Of a stretch of DNA of 64,000 bases, positions 1 to 9,102 are shown piece after piece. Location of the stretch: NCBI GenBank assembly GCA_002050355.1, contig MWYY01000059.1, positions 1 through 64,000 on the forward strand. Direction: 5' to 3'. The position numbers and the translations under genes were made by a program. Numbering within the stretch: the first letter of the stretch is position 1; each line of letters begins with the position of its first letter. Under the pieces are notes generated by a model that had not been told where the DNA came from, did no database searches, and worked only from the letters and a program-made list of their open reading frames with translations. The stretch comes from Acidobacteria bacterium 28-9 (GTDB lineage: Bacteria > Acidobacteriota > Blastocatellia > Pyrinomonadales > Pyrinomonadaceae).

Positions 1-209
1 TGTCTGCTTGTTTGTGCCATTCTTCTTGATGTTCAGGCTTGAACAAGCGGGACAAGTTATTGATTCAAATTGCACACTTGAATTTTAGCTTGTCCTTTCT
101 TTCAAACATCTTTTCTGTTACACGACCAAAATTTTTAATAAAAAATATGTGATTGATGAAAAACTTGTTACAATTTTATAAGAATGAAAACTGACGCGAG
201 GTTTTTATA
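1..209. other. Intergenic, no gene seen
   Basis: This leading stretch is AT-rich and has stops in all frames at short distance. I see no RNA gene or clear repeat in it. It probably holds the promoter of the VWFA gene that starts at 210, but I cannot point to confident -35/-10 boxes. Confidence 0.5.
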
Positions 210-1331
210 ATGCGAATCGAAACGTTTTTTTTATTGCTGTTTATCGGCTTGGGATTTTCGATAAATTCTCTTGCTCAGGATAAAAATCCGCCGAAAAAGG
301 AAGAAGACGAAGAAGTTTTGCGCATTGACACACAATTGGTTGATGTTCCATTTGTCGTAACGGACAAAAGCGGCAAGCCTCTACTGAACTTAAAGCAAAA
401 CAACTTTGTCATTTACGAAGACGGGAAGCGCCAGGAAATTGCGGATTTTGCCGCAACCAGCGCGCCGTTTGAAGTCACGCTGCTTCTCGACACATCGGGT
501 TCGGCTCGTTCGGATTTGGAACTTATCAAGCGTGCCGCCGGGAATTTTATCAACTCTTTGCGCGCCGGAGACCGCGTTTCGATTGTCGCCTTTAAGAGTT
601 CTGTAAGAGATAATAAATCCGTAGCAGTCAGCGAAGTTTTGACGAGTTTGACGGACGACCGCGGTAAACTAAAAGACGCTCTGGCGCAAGTTAAAACCAG
701 CAACGGAACGCCTTATTACGATGGGCTGTTGAAGATTGCCAAAAGCGTTTTCGGCGAAAAACCGAAAGAAGAATTCCGCGGGCGGCGCGCCCTCGTCGCT
801 TTGACGGACGCGGTTGATTCGAGCAGCGTCGGAGGTTTTGCCGAAGCGCGCGAGGAATTTGCGCAAACCGGAATCGTTTCTTATTTTATCCAAGTCGATA
901 CACGCGAATTTTTTGAAGACAATTTGTTGGGTGACTGCGAAGGAACAATGCGCTTTTCGCAAGCGCAAATTCGCCGTTATTACCGAATGTTTAACTTGAA
1001 ATCGAACATTGAAAGAGTCTCTAATTTCTGTCAGCTAGGAGATTTTGAACGCCTCGCTATCAGCAAAAAACTATACGAAATAGCCGATTTCGAGATGAAC
1101 AGTTTAGCAAAAACTTCGGGCGGAAAAGTTTTCTCCGTCGCGGATTTGAGCGAAGCCAGAAACGCTTTTACCAAAGTTGCGCAGGAAATCGGCACGAAAT
1201 ACAGTCTCGGTTATTATTCGGCAAACGAAAAGCGTGACGGGAGTTACAGAAAAATAAAAGTCGAATTAAAAGGCGTTCCAATTGGCGCGCAAATCCGCGC
1301 CCGCGAAGGCTACACTGCTCCGGTGAATTAA
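210..1331 (+). CDS. Secreted VWFA-domain protein, acidobacterial type
   Basis: A 373-residue protein with an N-terminal signal peptide (hydrophobic residues 6-20, likely cleaved after LAQ at 21-23). A short charged linker leads into a conserved N-terminal strand region (about 38-75) and then a von Willebrand factor A domain. The metal-ion-dependent adhesion site DTSGS is visible at residues 94-98. The arrangement matches the 'VWFA-related Acidobacterial domain' family, which is greatly expanded in Acidobacteriota; the role of these proteins is unknown but they are exported and presumably bind proteins or ligands outside the cytoplasm. The C-terminal part (about 285-370) ends in a beta-rich segment typical of the family. 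It stands alone before deoB. I infer the family from motif and architecture; the ligand cannot be guessed. Confidence 0.85.
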   Translation: MRIETFFLLLFIGLGFSINSLAQDKNPPKKEEDEEVLRIDTQLVDVPFVVTDKSGKPLLNLKQNNFVIYEDGKRQEIADFAATSAPFEVTLLLDTSGSARSDLELIKRAAGNFINSLRAGDRVSIVAFKSSVRDNKSVAVSEVLTSLTDDRGKLKDALAQVKTSNGTPYYDGLLKIAKSVFGEKPKEEFRGRRALVALTDAVDSSSVGGFAEAREEFAQTGIVSYFIQVDTREFFEDNLLGDCEGTMRFSQAQIRRYYRMFNLKSNIERVSNFCQLGDFERLAISKKLYEIADFEMNSLAKTSGGKVFSVADLSEARNAFTKVAQEIGTKYSLGYYSANEKRDGSYRKIKVELKGVPIGAQIRAREGYTAPVN

Positions 1332-1486
1332 CGAACGATTTTGATTGTGCGGAAATTTGTTACGTCCAGGTTTTATCGGCTTTTACGGCGACTGCGTTTT
1401 CCAAAATTACCCACGCCCCAGACAACTTTTGTTGCTTAGAAACAAGCCAAGATGTTTTGTCAAACGTCTAACGAAGTATTCAAGTT

Positions 1487-2659
1487 ATGAATAGTAAATT
1501 TAATCGAATCATTTTGATGGTTTTGGACAGCGTGGGTATCGGGGAAATGCCGGATGCAGAAAGTTGGGGCGATGCAGGCGCCGACACGCTCGGACATATT
1601 TTAGAATCGAGAAAGGTTACGTTGCCAAATATGCAAAAACTCGGCTTGGGAAATATTCGTCCGTTTGCGAATCTTCCGGCAGTCGAAAATCCGACGGGCA
1701 GTTACGGCAAATGCGCTTTGCAATCAAACGGTAAAGACACTACGACCGGACACTGGGAAATCGCCGGAATTGTTTTAGAAAAAGCCTTTCCGACTTTTCC
1801 CGATGGCTTTCCTGAACGAATCCTGAACCGTTTCGTCCACGAAGCAAACGTTCCCGGCGTGCTGGCGAACGTTGCGGCGAGCGGTACGGAAATTATCAAA
1901 CAATTCGGCGAGCAACATATCAAAACCGGCAAACCCATTGTTTATACGTCCGCCGATTCCGTATTTCAAATCGCCGCGCACGAAGAAGTAATTCCAATTG
2001 AACGTCTTTATGAAATTTGCGAAATCGCCCGCAAAATCCTCGACGGCGCCGATAAAGTTGGGCGCGTAATTGCTCGTCCGTTTGTCGGACGCGACGCAAA
2101 CGACTTCAAACGCACCGAAAACCGCCACGATTACGCCGTTCCGCCGCCGGACAATCTTTTACCGCTTTTGCAGGAAAAAGGTTTTGACGTTATTTGCATC
2201 GGCAAAATCGCTTCGATTTATGACTCGTGCGGCGTAACCGAAGATTTAACCGCCAGGAACAACGAGCAATCGATTGACCAGACAATCAAAGCACTGAACC
2301 GAAATTCGCGGGGTTTGATTTTCTCGAATTTGGTTGATTTCGATATGCTTTACGGACATCGCCGCGATGTCGAAGGTTATGCTAAAGCGTTAGAGTATTT
2401 TGACGAACGTCTGCCGGAAATTCTCGACGCTCTGCGGGCGGATGATTTACTAATCATTACCGCTGACCACGGCAATGACCCGGCTCATCAAGGCTCAGAC
2501 CACACGCGCGAATACACACCGCTGCTCGTTTATGGAAAAAGCGCAAATCGAAGCGTCAACCTTGGAACGCGCGGAAGTTTGGCGGACATCGGGCAAACGA
2601 TTGCGGAAAATTTCGGTTTGCAGTTGAAAGACGGTGTGAGTTTTTTGAATGAGATTTGA
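1487..2659 (+). CDS. deoB: Phosphopentomutase
   Basis: A 390-residue cytoplasmic enzyme that interconverts ribose 1-phosphate or deoxyribose 1-phosphate with the 5-phosphates, linking nucleoside salvage to the pentose phosphate pathway. It belongs to the alkaline phosphatase superfamily. The N-terminal metal-binding segment with MVLDSVGIGEMPD, the TTGHWEIAG region carrying the phosphorylated Thr, and the C-terminal ADHGNDP and GSDHTREY metal ligands are all present. Length matches the usual 385-410 residues, so it looks complete. No other nucleoside catabolism gene is adjacent. The ATG at 1487 lacks a strong Shine-Dalgarno sequence but gives the correct family N-terminus. Confidence 0.95.
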   Translation: MNSKFNRIILMVLDSVGIGEMPDAESWGDAGADTLGHILESRKVTLPNMQKLGLGNIRPFANLPAVENPTGSYGKCALQSNGKDTTTGHWEIAGIVLEKAFPTFPDGFPERILNRFVHEANVPGVLANVAASGTEIIKQFGEQHIKTGKPIVYTSADSVFQIAAHEEVIPIERLYEICEIARKILDGADKVGRVIARPFVGRDANDFKRTENRHDYAVPPPDNLLPLLQEKGFDVICIGKIASIYDSCGVTEDLTARNNEQSIDQTIKALNRNSRGLIFSNLVDFDMLYGHRRDVEGYAKALEYFDERLPEILDALRADDLLIITADHGNDPAHQGSDHTREYTPLLVYGKSANRSVNLGTRGSLADIGQTIAENFGLQLKDGVSFLNEI

Positions 2660-2714
2660 GAGGAGTTGTGTCGCTGAACCTTCCAGTTCTGTCGTCATTT
2701 TTGGATAAATAATT

Positions 2715-3578
2715 ATGTTTATATCAAAATCTCCGAAAATACCAAAAATAATAGTGTCATCATTTGTCCTGCTTTTTTTATTTTCCTCACACTTGTTTGC
2801 CCAAAATAATAGGCATGACGAGCCTATATCGGAAGAACTTTATGGAATCTTGGAGAAAAGAAAAGAATTCATTCAACAGGAGGTTTCAACAAATAAAAAC
2901 GAATGGAGCGGAACTTATACACAAGGCGATCACCATCCGACAGTTTTTATGTGGTCTGCCAATCGAGGTTTTCTGACTTGGGGCAGCCATCATACATTTT
3001 TCCCTTCCAGAATAAACTTTGGAAAAGCAGAATTTTTAAATAATCGCTTGACTATAAAACCTGAAATAAGCAAAGAGCATTTGAATTTCCAATATATACC
3101 GACAGAGTTATCAATGATAAAGTGGGATGAACAACACTTTTTGATTCCTTCCGATAGATTGATTAACTTCGCATATGCAGTTCATTCCGGCGCAGACTCA
3201 CGAATAGTGGAATATTTTACCAAAAGTGAAGATTATCAAAAATCCCGCAAAGGTCTGCCAAATCTGCCGAAGGAGTTTGGAAAAGTTCTTACGATGAAGG
3301 CGATAAAACCGAGAATTACGGCAGTTAAAATAACCGATGACCGTATCTTTGATGCTGAAATAACTCTCAATCTCGGTCGTGCGGATAAATTAGTCGAGGG
3401 AATGATTTTCTACCATGTAAAATCATCAGGAAGTATAAGTATCGTAATTACCGACTTACAGGAAAAAAGTTCAAAAGCAGAAGTTGTTGGAATTTCAGGA
3501 AGTGTAGAAAATGAAATCAAACCGAGGATCGGGCTGAAATTCACAAGCAAAGTCCCTGACGGTTATTATGATTATTAA
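2715..3578 (+). CDS. Secreted protein of unknown function
   Basis: A 287-residue protein that I do not recognise. Residues 1-30 look like a signal peptide with a hydrophobic core ending in LFAQ. The mature part is mixed alpha/beta with no repeats, no membrane segment and no obvious catalytic motif. A central segment (about 65-110) is rich in aromatic residues (WSANRGF, WGSHHTFF). The base composition is AT-richer than deoB, which may point to a different history, but this is a weak sign. It is preceded by a 55-bp gap and followed by a convergent gene. Confidence 0.6.
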   Translation: MFISKSPKIPKIIVSSFVLLFLFSSHLFAQNNRHDEPISEELYGILEKRKEFIQQEVSTNKNEWSGTYTQGDHHPTVFMWSANRGFLTWGSHHTFFPSRINFGKAEFLNNRLTIKPEISKEHLNFQYIPTELSMIKWDEQHFLIPSDRLINFAYAVHSGADSRIVEYFTKSEDYQKSRKGLPNLPKEFGKVLTMKAIKPRITAVKITDDRIFDAEITLNLGRADKLVEGMIFYHVKSSGSISIVITDLQEKSSKAEVVGISGSVENEIKPRIGLKFTSKVPDGYYDY

Positions 3579-3672
3579 TATACGCTCGCAGTGAGCTTTC
3601 AAAATGAACAATTCACATTGGCAACTTCAGTAAAATTATTCAGGCGAAAAAGCTGCTCATTGACAGCATTTC

Positions 3673-4584
3673 TTATTTTTGTTTAGACAAACTTTTGTAA
3701 ATTGTCTCAATCCAAAAATCCGTTTTGATAAATCCTGTTCCCCAGGATTTATATTTTTCGGGCAATCCGTCTTTTTTCAAACCTTCCAGAGTTTTTCCGG
3801 CAATTATTCCTTTCTGCACGATGCCAATCGTTTCGACGAGCGTTTGATGATAAGCCATTAAATCTTCGCGCGTGGAAAGCGCGCCGTGACCGGGAATTAT
3901 TTTCACGTCGGCGGGAAGTTTGGCGAGCAAGTCGGCGATGTTTTTCGTCAAGCCCTGCACGCTTCCGCCGCTTTCTAAATCTACGAAGGGAAATCTGCCG
4001 GCGAAAAAATCATCGCCCAGGTGAACGACGTTCGCTTTGGTAAAAAAGATGACCGAGTCGCCGTTGGTGTGTCCGTTCGGATAATGGACGGCGCGGATTT
4101 CTTCGTCGTTGAGATGAACTGAAATTGACTGGTCGTAAGTGACGACGGGCAGCGCGTTCTTTGGATAAAGTTTAAGCTCCGGGTCGAAAGCCGTCAAGTC
4201 CATCATCAGCAATCTGCGAACGTTGGTGTGGGCGAAAATCAACGAGCCTTTGCCGCCGAAAAATTTGTTGCCTTCGACATGGTCGCCGTGCCAGTGCGTA
4301 TTGAAGATAAAGCGCGGCGTGTCCGAACCGAGAGCTTTCAAGGCTTCGGCGATTTTGGGGGAAACCTGCGCGTAATCGTCGTCAACGATTAAAATTCCGT
4401 CCGCGCCGACGAGCGCGCCGACGTTGCCGCCGCGCCCTTGCAGCATATAAACGCGGTCGGTGATTTTAATTGTCTTAACTGTAATTTCCTGCGTCTGATT
4501 TTCGTTTTCGTGGTTTTTATGCGCGAAAGTTACGGTAGAAATCAAACTCAAAAGAAAAGAAGCAGCGATGAAATTTTTCAGCAT
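3673..4584 (-). CDS. Secreted metallo-beta-lactamase-fold hydrolase
   Basis: A 303-residue protein with a signal peptide (residues 1-21, ending TFA) followed by a metallo-beta-lactamase fold. The zinc motif HxHxDH is intact as HWHGDH at residues 97-102, with the further ligands expected in the HTNGDS region (about 166-171) and in PGHG (about 241-244). This layout is that of subclass B-like 'MBL fold metallo-hydrolases' found in the periplasm of many environmental bacteria; most are not antibiotic resistance enzymes and the substrate is not predictable. The gene stands alone, convergent with the gene ending at 3578 and divergent from the broken phosphatase gene at 4664. Confidence 0.85.
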   Translation of the reverse strand: MLKNFIAASFLLSLISTVTFAHKNHENENQTQEITVKTIKITDRVYMLQGRGGNVGALVGADGILIVDDDYAQVSPKIAEALKALGSDTPRFIFNTHWHGDHVEGNKFFGGKGSLIFAHTNVRRLLMMDLTAFDPELKLYPKNALPVVTYDQSISVHLNDEEIRAVHYPNGHTNGDSVIFFTKANVVHLGDDFFAGRFPFVDLESGGSVQGLTKNIADLLAKLPADVKIIPGHGALSTREDLMAYHQTLVETIGIVQKGIIAGKTLEGLKKDGLPEKYKSWGTGFIKTDFWIETIYKSLSKQK

Positions 4585-4663
4585 AATTTTTGATTGATAT
4601 TTTACGAGCGATTTGTGTTATTTTGATGTTTCCACATTATAAATGCAAACGGTTTTTTAAGGT

Positions 4664-5295
4664 ATGAAAAAACGAACGCTTCTTTATATTCCACTGGCGG
4701 CGATGGTTGTTTTTTCGCTGTCGGTGTTGGCTGTCCGCGAGTTTGCGCGGGCAAGCGATTCATTTCAAAGAAGGTTTAGCGGGATTAATGAAACAGATTA
4801 ACAGCCTCGTCTACGAAGCTTCGACCTCGAACCGTTACGCGACGTTTTTCTACGCGCAGTTTGAGCCGAATACGCGAAAATTAACTTGCGTCAACGCCGG
4901 ACACAATCCGCCGTTTGTTCTTCGCCCGAATTCAGACGAATCGCTGGCAATAAAGCGTGACGGTGTGTACGAAAATCCGAATAACTTTGAAGTTTTGCGC
5001 CTCGAAGAAGGCGGCGCTGTCATCGGTATGCTGCCTTCGATGCTGGTTAATTACACGCAGGGCGAAATTGACTTGCAGGCGCGATTTGCTCGTCGGGTTC
5101 AAGGATGGAATCTCGGAGGCAATGAATCCAGCAGAAGAAGAATGGAGCGAAGACGCGATGCTCGAACAGTTGAAGATTGTTTATGAAAAACCGTCCGACG
5201 AAATTTTGCGTTTTATCGTCGAGCGTGCCGACGAATTCGCAGGCGGCGCGAAACAACACGACGATATGACGATGATTGTCGCCAAAGTGATTTAA
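4664..5295 (+). pseudogene. Broken SpoIIE/RsbU-type PP2C phosphatase, chimeric 5' end
   Basis: Three reading frames have to be joined to describe this locus. From ATG 4664 a short frame encodes a membrane or signal segment (MKKRTLLYIPLAAMVV and on) and stops at 4801. From about 4770, in a second frame, the C-terminal half of a PP2C/SpoIIE serine phosphatase is readable (SNRYATFFYAQ, NAGHNPPFVL, GAVIGM). At about 5085 the frame must shift again to reach the end of the domain (GISEAMN, HDDMTMIV) and the stop at 5295. The N-terminal sensor and the first half of the catalytic domain are missing. This looks like a deletion that fused the start of an unrelated gene to the phosphatase tail, plus a small indel. 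A functional product is very unlikely. Confidence 0.75.
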
Positions 5296-5495
5296 GCAAA
5301 ATTATTTACTTTGTTTACCGCGAAATAAATCTTAGCAAACTCCGCGTCTGTTTTTCATGGTTTGTTTATAAACGCTAAATATCACAAAACCACCAAACAC
5401 GTATTTTTGCCGTGTTGCAATCTTGCGGAAATAGTAATAAAACTTTTATTGAATGCAGAATTCTTTTTTGAAACATCAATTCAAAAAATTCCTCA

Positions 5496-6767
5496 ATGGC
5501 GACAAAATCAATAAAAATTGACAATCTCCCGAAGAAAATCGGTTTGCTGGCGTTGATGCTGTTGTGTATGCTCGGCATCGTTTTCTTTGTAAAATGGTGT
5601 TTGGCAAATGTGATTGCGTCTAATGCCAATTTCGGAGAGCTTGCCGAACTTGCCCTTTCTCTGGCTCCGAATGACCCGCAGACGCATTATACCTCCGCAG
5701 TTTTGCTGGAAAGAACATTTTCTTCAGACGATTTACCGAAATCATTAGCCGAATACGAACAGGCAACGGCGCTTGCTCCGAATGATTTTCGAACGTGGCG
5801 CGCTCTGGGCAAAGTGCGCAGTCGAAGCGGCGACGCGAGCAGTGCGGAACTGGCTTTTAGAAAAGCTCTGGAACTTGCGCCGAATTACTCGGAAAATAGA
5901 TGGATTTTTGGAAATCATCTTCTTCGGCAAGGCAAAACGACGGAAGCCTTTATCGAAATCCGGCGTGCGGCGGAAAGTGACCCGGTTTTTGTCAATCCGA
6001 CGGCTGTCACCGCTTGGCAAATTTTCGGCGGCGACCTTCAAAAAATAAGTGAATATATCGGAGATTCGGCGGCGGTAAAATCCGCCTTGGCTGTTCTTCT
6101 GGCAAAGGAAAAACGCTTTGATGAAGCAATGAATAAGTGGAATTCTTTGCCCGCCGAACAGAAGAAAACAACTTTTAAAGAAAACGGCGACGCGCTTTTT
6201 AATCAATTGCTCGAAGCAAAAAAATACCGTGACGCTTTGCTGGTCCAATCAGAAATCGGCGGCATGGGCGAACAAAGTTTCGCCGTCGGAGAAATTCTAA
6301 ACGGCAATTTTGAAACCGACGTTAAAATGACTGGCGCAAGCCTTTTTGATTGGCAAATCGAAGAAGGCGTGCAGCCGCAAATCGGGGTTGACAACAGTCA
6401 GAAAAGCGGCGGAAACCGCAGCCTCGTCGTAGTTTTTAACTCGGCGACCGGTCGAGATTTTCGCAAGTTTTCGCAAACAATTGCGGTCGAAGCAGGGAAA
6501 AAATACGGCTTTGAAATGTTTTATAAATCGGAGCTGAAAACCGCCGCGACCGTTTATTGGGAAATTACAAACGTTTCGGACGGGAAAATTCTGGCGCTAA
6601 CGCCGCCAATTTCAGCCGCGTCCGATTGGACAAATCTGAGAACGGAATTTACCGTTCCGCAAAATACGGAAGCCGTCGTCGTCCGGCTCGCCCGCGAAAC
6701 TTGTAAAAATACGCTCTGTCCGATTTCCGGCAGAGTGTGGTTTGACGACTTAAGGTTAACTCAATAG
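5496..6767 (+). CDS. Membrane-anchored TPR protein with carbohydrate-binding-like domain
   Basis: A 423-residue protein. Residues 14-38 form a transmembrane anchor or uncleaved signal. Residues about 45-190 carry tetratricopeptide repeats (for example the LAPNDFRTWRALG and LAPNYSENRWIFG units). The C-terminal third (about 265-423) starts with LNGNFE and is beta-rich, like galactose/carbohydrate-binding folds found at the end of surface proteins. It stops immediately before the O-antigen ligase-like gene, so the two are probably co-transcribed and work together in surface polysaccharide polymerisation or export. That role is inferred from the neighbour; the repeats only indicate protein-protein contacts. 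Confidence 0.75.
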   Translation: MATKSIKIDNLPKKIGLLALMLLCMLGIVFFVKWCLANVIASNANFGELAELALSLAPNDPQTHYTSAVLLERTFSSDDLPKSLAEYEQATALAPNDFRTWRALGKVRSRSGDASSAELAFRKALELAPNYSENRWIFGNHLLRQGKTTEAFIEIRRAAESDPVFVNPTAVTAWQIFGGDLQKISEYIGDSAAVKSALAVLLAKEKRFDEAMNKWNSLPAEQKKTTFKENGDALFNQLLEAKKYRDALLVQSEIGGMGEQSFAVGEILNGNFETDVKMTGASLFDWQIEEGVQPQIGVDNSQKSGGNRSLVVVFNSATGRDFRKFSQTIAVEAGKKYGFEMFYKSELKTAATVYWEITNVSDGKILALTPPISAASDWTNLRTEFTVPQNTEAVVVRLARETCKNTLCPISGRVWFDDLRLTQ

Positions 6768-6780
6768 TTGAGAGATATTA

Positions 6781-6796
6781 CCGCCAGGCTTGGCGG
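6781..6796. repeat. Small hairpin in the TPR/polymerase junction
   Basis: Positions 6781-6796 form a perfect 6-bp stem (CCGCCA/TGGCGG) with a GGCT loop. It lies where the ribosome binding site of the next gene (ATG 6804) would be expected, so it could tune translation of the polymerase, or simply be a mobile intergenic scrap. Confidence 0.4.
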
Positions 6797-6803
6797 ACGA
6801 AAA

Positions 6804-8243
6804 ATGTCGAAACAAATCGTTCAAAAATCAAACACTTCCGATTGGTATGACGCGACACTTGTTGACGAAAAAACCTCGCGCTTGAGCGGAGTAATTTTCT
6901 TTCTTCTGTGCGCGATTAGTATTTTTGCCGTTTTAGCCTTCGGCGCAGTCGACGTTTGGTCGCTTGGTTTGCTGTCGCTGTTCGTTGGTGTCGCCGCGGT
7001 TTTATGGCTCGCCGATTCGTGGCTTAAAAAGGAAATCTCCTTAAATAAAAACAGTCTGCAAATTCCTCTTCTCGGTTTAATTGCCATTGGGTTGATTCAA
7101 CTTCTGCCGCTTCGCAGCCTGAACATTTCAGCGGATTTGCTTCGCGTTCCTGCAGCCCAAACGCTTTCACTCGCGCCATATACGACTCGCTTTGCAATAG
7201 TCCAACTAATCGTATATTTCGTTTTTTTTGCGCTCCTGTTAGCATTTATTACTAATCAAAAACGGTTGCGCCAAACCGTTTTGACCGTCATTATTTTCGG
7301 TGCGCTGATGGCGTTTTTCGGTATTTTGCAAAGGCTTGCCGGTGTCGAAGGCGTATATGGACTGCGCGAGGCTGCGACAAATGTCAAATTTGCTTCTTAT
7401 ATCAACCAGCATCATTTCGCCGCTCTAATGGAAATGACAATCGGCTTAACGCTCGCGCTTTTATTCGGCAAAGCGACAAATAAAGATAAGCGTATTTTCC
7501 TGATTATCGCTGTTGCCGTGATGGGAATTGCGATTTTGTTTACCGGTTCGCGCGGCGGATTGATAAGTCTGGTTGCCGTTTTGGTATTCATCGTAGCGGC
7601 GAATTTGCTCAAAAAACAGGGGAGCGGTGAAAAAGTTTCCGAGAGCGGCGAAAAGTCTAAAAATTACAGGCGCAATTTTACTTATGTTGTTGGCGGTTTG
7701 GCGGTGATGTTTGGTTTATTCGGCGCCGTAATTATGCTCGGCGGCGACGATTCGCTGCTGCGCGGCGTCGGTTTGGCAAATCCTGAAGAAGCCAGCAACG
7801 GCAGACTTCATTTCTGGCAGACCGCTTTGAAAATTATTTCCGATTATCCGATTTTAGGCGCCGGACTCGACGCTTTCGGCGTGGCTTTTACGCGATACGA
7901 TACCTGGAATGGAACATCCCGAGTTGAACAAGCGCACAATGATTATTTGCAAATTTTAGCCGATGCCGGGATTTTAGGTTTTGCCTGCGTCGCGGCATTT
8001 ATCTTTTTGCTTTTCAAACAAAGCCTGCGAATTATTACAAAAACCTCTGACAATTTCCGGCGCAATGTCGCCGTCGGCGCGCTTGCCGGCTGTTTCGGCA
8101 TCTTAATCCACAGCTTTTTCGATTTTCCGCTGCGCACGCCCGCCAACGGTTATTTCTTTTTAATTTTTGCAGTGCTGGCAACCGCTTCGATAAATTATCC
8201 GAAACTTTATCGCAAAAGAGGTAGGGAAAGCAGTAGTCAGTAG
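6804..8243 (+). CDS. O-antigen ligase / Wzy-like polysaccharide polymerase
   Basis: A polytopic membrane protein of about 479 residues with some ten to twelve hydrophobic segments and the long periplasmic loop near the C-terminus that defines the Wzy_C / O-antigen ligase family. A family-typical stretch GSRGG is visible after the middle membrane segments, followed by GLDAFG and EQAHNDYLQ in the conserved loop. It should polymerise or ligate lipid-linked surface glycans. I chose ATG 6804 (MSKQIVQ) rather than the in-frame TTG at 6768, which would start inside a hairpin region. The stop codon falls inside a TAGTCAG heptamer repeat. Substrate unknown. Confidence 0.8.
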   Translation: MSKQIVQKSNTSDWYDATLVDEKTSRLSGVIFFLLCAISIFAVLAFGAVDVWSLGLLSLFVGVAAVLWLADSWLKKEISLNKNSLQIPLLGLIAIGLIQLLPLRSLNISADLLRVPAAQTLSLAPYTTRFAIVQLIVYFVFFALLLAFITNQKRLRQTVLTVIIFGALMAFFGILQRLAGVEGVYGLREAATNVKFASYINQHHFAALMEMTIGLTLALLFGKATNKDKRIFLIIAVAVMGIAILFTGSRGGLISLVAVLVFIVAANLLKKQGSGEKVSESGEKSKNYRRNFTYVVGGLAVMFGLFGAVIMLGGDDSLLRGVGLANPEEASNGRLHFWQTALKIISDYPILGAGLDAFGVAFTRYDTWNGTSRVEQAHNDYLQILADAGILGFACVAAFIFLLFKQSLRIITKTSDNFRRNVAVGALAGCFGILIHSFFDFPLRTPANGYFFLIFAVLATASINYPKLYRKRGRESSSQ

Positions 8244-8248
8244 TCAGG
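8232..8248. repeat. Heptamer repeat TAGTCAG over a stop codon
   Basis: Two tandem TAGTCAG units plus flanking CAG. The TAG stop of the polymerase gene is made by this repeat, so the array has been acquired at or has replaced the gene end. It belongs to the 7-nt-period repeat family seen throughout the window. Confidence 0.6.
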
Positions 8249-8301
8249 AAAAAAAGATTGTGAATAGAAGATATTATTTATAATAACAATCAATTGGGTT
8301 A

Positions 8302-9098
8302 TTACTTACTGTCTGCACCTCGGACGAATCCTTCATCGAAAATCAGCCGCATCACCCAAGGCTTCGACAAATTTTCGTTAAATATAGCCTTTTCCAAAAC
8401 GCCGCCCAAAAAAATTTCCTTAAAGGTAAATTCATCAAGGTTGATTTTTTCATCGAACAAAACATAATCGAACGAGTGAATTTCCGTCCCATTTTTGTTT
8501 GTTGCCGTCGTGCGAAGCGCTTTGTCGTTGTCTTTGACCGTGCAGATATAATTGACGACCGTTTTGCATTCACTTAAAAATCGGCGCGGCGGCAAAACAA
8601 ATTCTTTGCCCTTAAAACGCGCGCTCGCTCGTTTTAATTCATCCCAAACAGTATTTTCCGCAATTGTGCTTTTCGCCGTCGAACTTTTAAGGATTTTCCC
8701 GCTAATGCGTAAAGGTAAAAGTATCGAAGCTGTGCGAGTTGCTTTTTTTCATTGTCAATTTTAATTTGATTTAATAATTGCAAAGAAAGCGATGCGCTTT
8801 TTCCCCAATCTTCAGCCGCCAGCGAAGCGACAAGATTTTTCCACTCTTCGTCGGTAACTTCGGCGACTGTTTTAATTTGAATCGATTTTTTTATTGTCGC
8901 CTTAGTTGTCGTCGGCTTTGTTATTGTCGGTTTGATTGTTGGCTTGCTTGATGGCTTGCTTGATGGCTTGCTTGATGGCTTCACGATGGTTTTCACTATC
9001 GGTTTCGCAGTCATTTTTACAGGCGTTTTCCGCGTTTGGGCGAAACTGCTGGCAATGGAAAGACAAAATAAAATTGAAGGATAGAGGAACTTTTTCAT
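8302..9098 (-). pseudogene. Secreted protein of unknown function, frameshifted
   Basis: The start at 9098 encodes a signal peptide (MKKFLYPSILF, ending SSFAQ), a Lys/Pro/Thr-rich linker with the tandem unit SSKP (about residues 42-55), and a conserved region from about residue 75 (VAEVTDEEWKNLV). Near 8690-8700 the frame is lost inside a GGGAAAA run. If one base is added there, reading continues through ILKSSTAKS and VWDELKRASARF into the C-terminal part that ends at 8302 (LPPRRFLSECKTVV). So a single gene of about 265 residues is split by a one-base deletion, real or from sequencing. Function unknown; it sits 4 bp after the large TPR protein gene and is probably in the same operon. Confidence 0.7.
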
Positions 9099-9102
9099 AA
9101 AT

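Noticed and set aside
3673..4584. Antibiotic-resistance beta-lactamase
   Set aside because: The fold and zinc motif are shared by many hydrolases; nothing in the sequence or neighbours indicates beta-lactam substrates.
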